Origin: DASVAL01 sp035649575
Lineage (GTDB): Bacteria; Planctomycetota; UBA1135; UBA2386
Direction: 5' to 3'
Length of the DNA stretch: 7,870 bases
Assembly (NCBI GenBank): GCA_035649575.1
Contig: DASRJH010000276.1
Location: forward strand, 1-7,870
Shown: in pieces, positions 6,427 to 7,870 of the stretch
How positions within the stretch are numbered: the first letter of the stretch is position 1
Layout: each line of letters starts with the position of its first letter
The notes under the pieces: generated by a model
Seen by the model: the letters and a program-made list of their open reading frames with translations, nothing else
Databases searched by the model: none
What the model was told of the DNA's origin: nothing
Translations under genes and position numbers: made by a program

Positions 6427-7672
6427 CATGGTGCGCCGTGGGTTGTGGGCGCCCGTGAAGGCGATCCTGCCCAAGAATCCCTGGCTGCGCGTGCTCGTCT
6501 ACGCGCTGCCGTTCGTGCTGCTGCTCGCGCTGTTCGGTCCGGCCCTCGAAGTCGTGATCAAGCTCATGGAGCTCGGCATGCGCGTCGTCGAGCCAATGCT
6601 GCAGACGACCTTGGGGCGCATCGTGCTGCTGCTCGTGGTGTTCACGCTCGGCGGCCTGTTCGCCGTGTGGCTGCTCAAGAGCCGCGTCCGCGCGATGCGC
6701 GGCCATGCCGTGCTCGGCCGCCATCTGCAGGCGACGGCCGCGCTCGTCGGCCTCGACCTCAAGCAGAGCCGCGACGGCTTCCGCAAGGTGTCGCGCTATC
6801 GGGGGCCGCTGCCGGACCGGTACCCGTACGTCGTGCAGGACAGCAACCTCAAGCTGGCCCGCATGTGTCTCGAGCGCGGGGCCGTCGACGAGGCGCTCGG
6901 CTGGCTCACGCGTGTCATCGAACCGGGCTTGCCGAAGGAACTGCTGCGTTCGCTGCTGCAGCTGCGGGTGCGGGCCCTGCGTCTGCAGGGGGAGGTCCTG
7001 CCGGCCGCGTTGACCGCGGAGATCCGGCGCGCCGTCGAGCGCTTCCCGACCGACTACCACCTGCTCTGCGAGCTGCGCGACCTGCTGGCCAGCAGCGGCG
7101 ATGCGGAGGTCGTGCCGGTCCAGGACCGCGTCTGCAAGCACGCGCCGCCAGCGGCCCAGGCGCGCGAACGCCAGCGCCTGGTCGCGGAGCTCGAGTCAGC
7201 TGGTCAGGCGCTGCTGCGCGAAGGCGACGTCGATGGCGGGCGCAAGATCGCGAAGAAACTGAGCCAGGTCGACAAGGACGGTGCTTCGGGTGGGCTGCTG
7301 CTCGGCGATCTGCATCGCAAGAGCGGCGATCTGCACAAGGCGATCCGCGCCTACGGCGCGACGAGATCGCCCGAAGGGCTCGATCGCATCGCGGAACTGC
7401 TGTCCGAACATCCGGGTGTCGTCGATCCACGCGAGCTGCTCGAATGCTGCCCGATGCAGGGCACGTTGCTGCTCGTCGCACGCGAGCTGGCCCGGCAGGG
7501 CGAGAGCGCGCGCGCCGAACGCGCGGCGCGCGTGGCGGCCGAATCGCTCGGACCGACGGCGACGGTCTGCGCGGTGCTCGCAGAGGTGCTGCAGCTGCTC
7601 GGCAAGGACGACAAGGCCCGGTTGCTGCGCGAGCAGGCGGTGGCGCGGTTGCTGTTGCCGTCGGGCCCGTGA
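6410..7672 (+). CDS. Inner-membrane TPR-like protein with two N-terminal membrane helices, 420 aa
   Basis: I do not recognise a named family. The basic N-terminus (MGKVGDMVRRGLWAPVKAI) is followed by two membrane helices at about 26-50 (VLVYALPFVLLLALFG) and 69-89 (IVLLLVVFTLGGLFAVWLLK), with a short loop between and a very basic stretch after. Positive-inside reasoning puts both the N-terminus and the large domain in the cytosol. Residues about 140-415 are alpha-helical repeats of TPR character, for example SNLKLARMCLERGAVDEALG (145-164), GGLLLGDLHRKSGDLHKAIR (294-313) and RELARQGESARAERAARVAA (358-377). Cys345-Cys346 is the only cysteine pair and there is no CxxC, so no rubredoxin-type zinc site. 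The start is fixed by AAGGAGG five bases upstream. It overlaps the LapB-like gene by 17 bases, pointing to a shared complex at the membrane. It could be a diverged LapB-like paralogue without the zinc domain; that is inference. It acts presumably as a scaffold, not an enzyme. Confidence 0.82.
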   Translation: MGKVGDMVRRGLWAPVKAILPKNPWLRVLVYALPFVLLLALFGPALEVVIKLMELGMRVVEPMLQTTLGRIVLLLVVFTLGGLFAVWLLKSRVRAMRGHAVLGRHLQATAALVGLDLKQSRDGFRKVSRYRGPLPDRYPYVVQDSNLKLARMCLERGAVDEALGWLTRVIEPGLPKELLRSLLQLRVRALRLQGEVLPAALTAEIRRAVERFPTDYHLLCELRDLLASSGDAEVVPVQDRVCKHAPPAAQARERQRLVAELESAGQALLREGDVDGGRKIAKKLSQVDKDGASGGLLLGDLHRKSGDLHKAIRAYGATRSPEGLDRIAELLSEHPGVVDPRELLECCPMQGTLLLVARELARQGESARAERAARVAAESLGPTATVCAVLAEVLQLLGKDDKARLLREQAVARLLLPSGP

Positions 7673-7684
7673 GGCGCGGCGCGT

Positions 7685-7870
7685 CTACCAGACTTCGTTC
7701 AGGTCGATCGCGATGCCGCGCAGGATGCGCAGCGACATCTTCGGCTTGGGCTTGCTCGCGGCGATGGCGTCGTCGCAGCAACGCGGCCTGTTCTTCAGCA
7801 CCGTGATCGGACCCGGTGGCAAGCCGATCGCCGGCCGAGAACAGGACTGGTGCCGGAGGCGGGACTTGAA
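7685..7870 (-). CDS. Possible C-terminal fragment of a convergent gene (5' end outside the window)
   Basis: On the reverse strand a frame is open from the right edge for 61 codons and ends with TAG at 7687-7685. The tail reads KPKMSLRILRGIAIDLNEVW, and third positions are about as GC-rich as in the confirmed genes. I do not recognise the protein, and the first visible residues (FKSRLRHQSC) look less protein-like. If real, it converges on the upstream TPR gene with only 12 bases between the two stops, so no separate terminator would fit between them. A + strand frame from ATG 7713, also open to the edge, is a competing reading (it contains VIGPGGKPIAG). Open frames of this length are expected by chance at this GC content, so confidence is low. 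Confidence 0.3.
   Translation of the reverse strand, partial: FKSRLRHQSCSRPAIGLPPGPITVLKNRPRCCDDAIAASKPKPKMSLRILRGIAIDLNEVW

Noticed and set aside
4915..6474. Reverse-strand open frame of 519 codons opposite the HEAT-like half
   Set aside because: Mirror of the high-GC third positions of the + strand gene; its product is Arg/His/Gln-rich with no domain, whereas the + strand frame shows regular helical repeats and links to the LapB-like half.
1..7870. CRISPR array, defence island, insertion sequence or phage remnants
   Set aside because: No regularly spaced direct repeats, no transposase, nuclease, reverse transcriptase or integrase motifs, no terminal inverted repeats, and composition is even throughout.

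Overview
This is a dense, GC-rich chromosomal window. Third codon positions are overwhelmingly G or C, which is why long spurious open frames run on both strands. It suggests a free-living bacterium with a peptidoglycan-type envelope. The gene set (type II fatty-acid synthesis, D-Ala-D-Ala ligase, a LapB-like membrane protein) fits a Gram-negative phylum; Planctomycetota or a similar GC-rich lineage is my impression, but nothing here proves it. I see no rRNA, tRNA, CRISPR array, insertion sequence, phage gene or sign of recent transfer.

Layout, all clearly recognised genes on the + strand. (1) 1-96: C-terminus of acyl carrier protein. (2) 97-233: a spacer with a perfect 10-pair hairpin directly after the acpP stop. 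(3) 234-1472: fabF, beta-ketoacyl-ACP synthase II with all catalytic residues. (4) 1473-1668: a 196-base spacer with no convincing gene. (5) 1669-1998: an unrecognised 109-residue helical protein with a GTG start and a strong ribosome binding site. (6) 2000-2947: a ROK-family sugar kinase with a TTG start, one base after the previous stop. (7) 2948-3034: a structured leader, including a hairpin that holds the Shine-Dalgarno sequence. (8) 3035-4138: D-alanine-D-alanine ligase. (9) 4180-6426 (possibly from 4135): a membrane-anchored LapB-like TPR plus rubredoxin-type zinc protein, extended by about 400 residues of HEAT-like helical repeats. (10) 6410-7672: a second membrane-anchored TPR protein whose start lies inside the end of the previous gene. 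(11) 7685-7870: possibly the 3' end of a convergent gene on the - strand, weakly supported.

The window reads as one envelope-oriented stretch. Fatty acids (ACP, FabF) feed membrane lipids and lipid A. The ROK kinase may phosphorylate a sugar or amino sugar. Ddl supplies the D-Ala-D-Ala end of the peptidoglycan precursor. The two inner-membrane TPR proteins are probably cytosol-facing scaffolds. The most interesting part is the pair at 4180-7672: the first is built like E. coli LapB, which coordinates LPS synthesis through LpxC turnover, but carries a large extra repeat domain, and it is translationally overlapped with a second TPR membrane protein. Any functional link between this pair and cell-wall or lipid A synthesis is inference from architecture and position.
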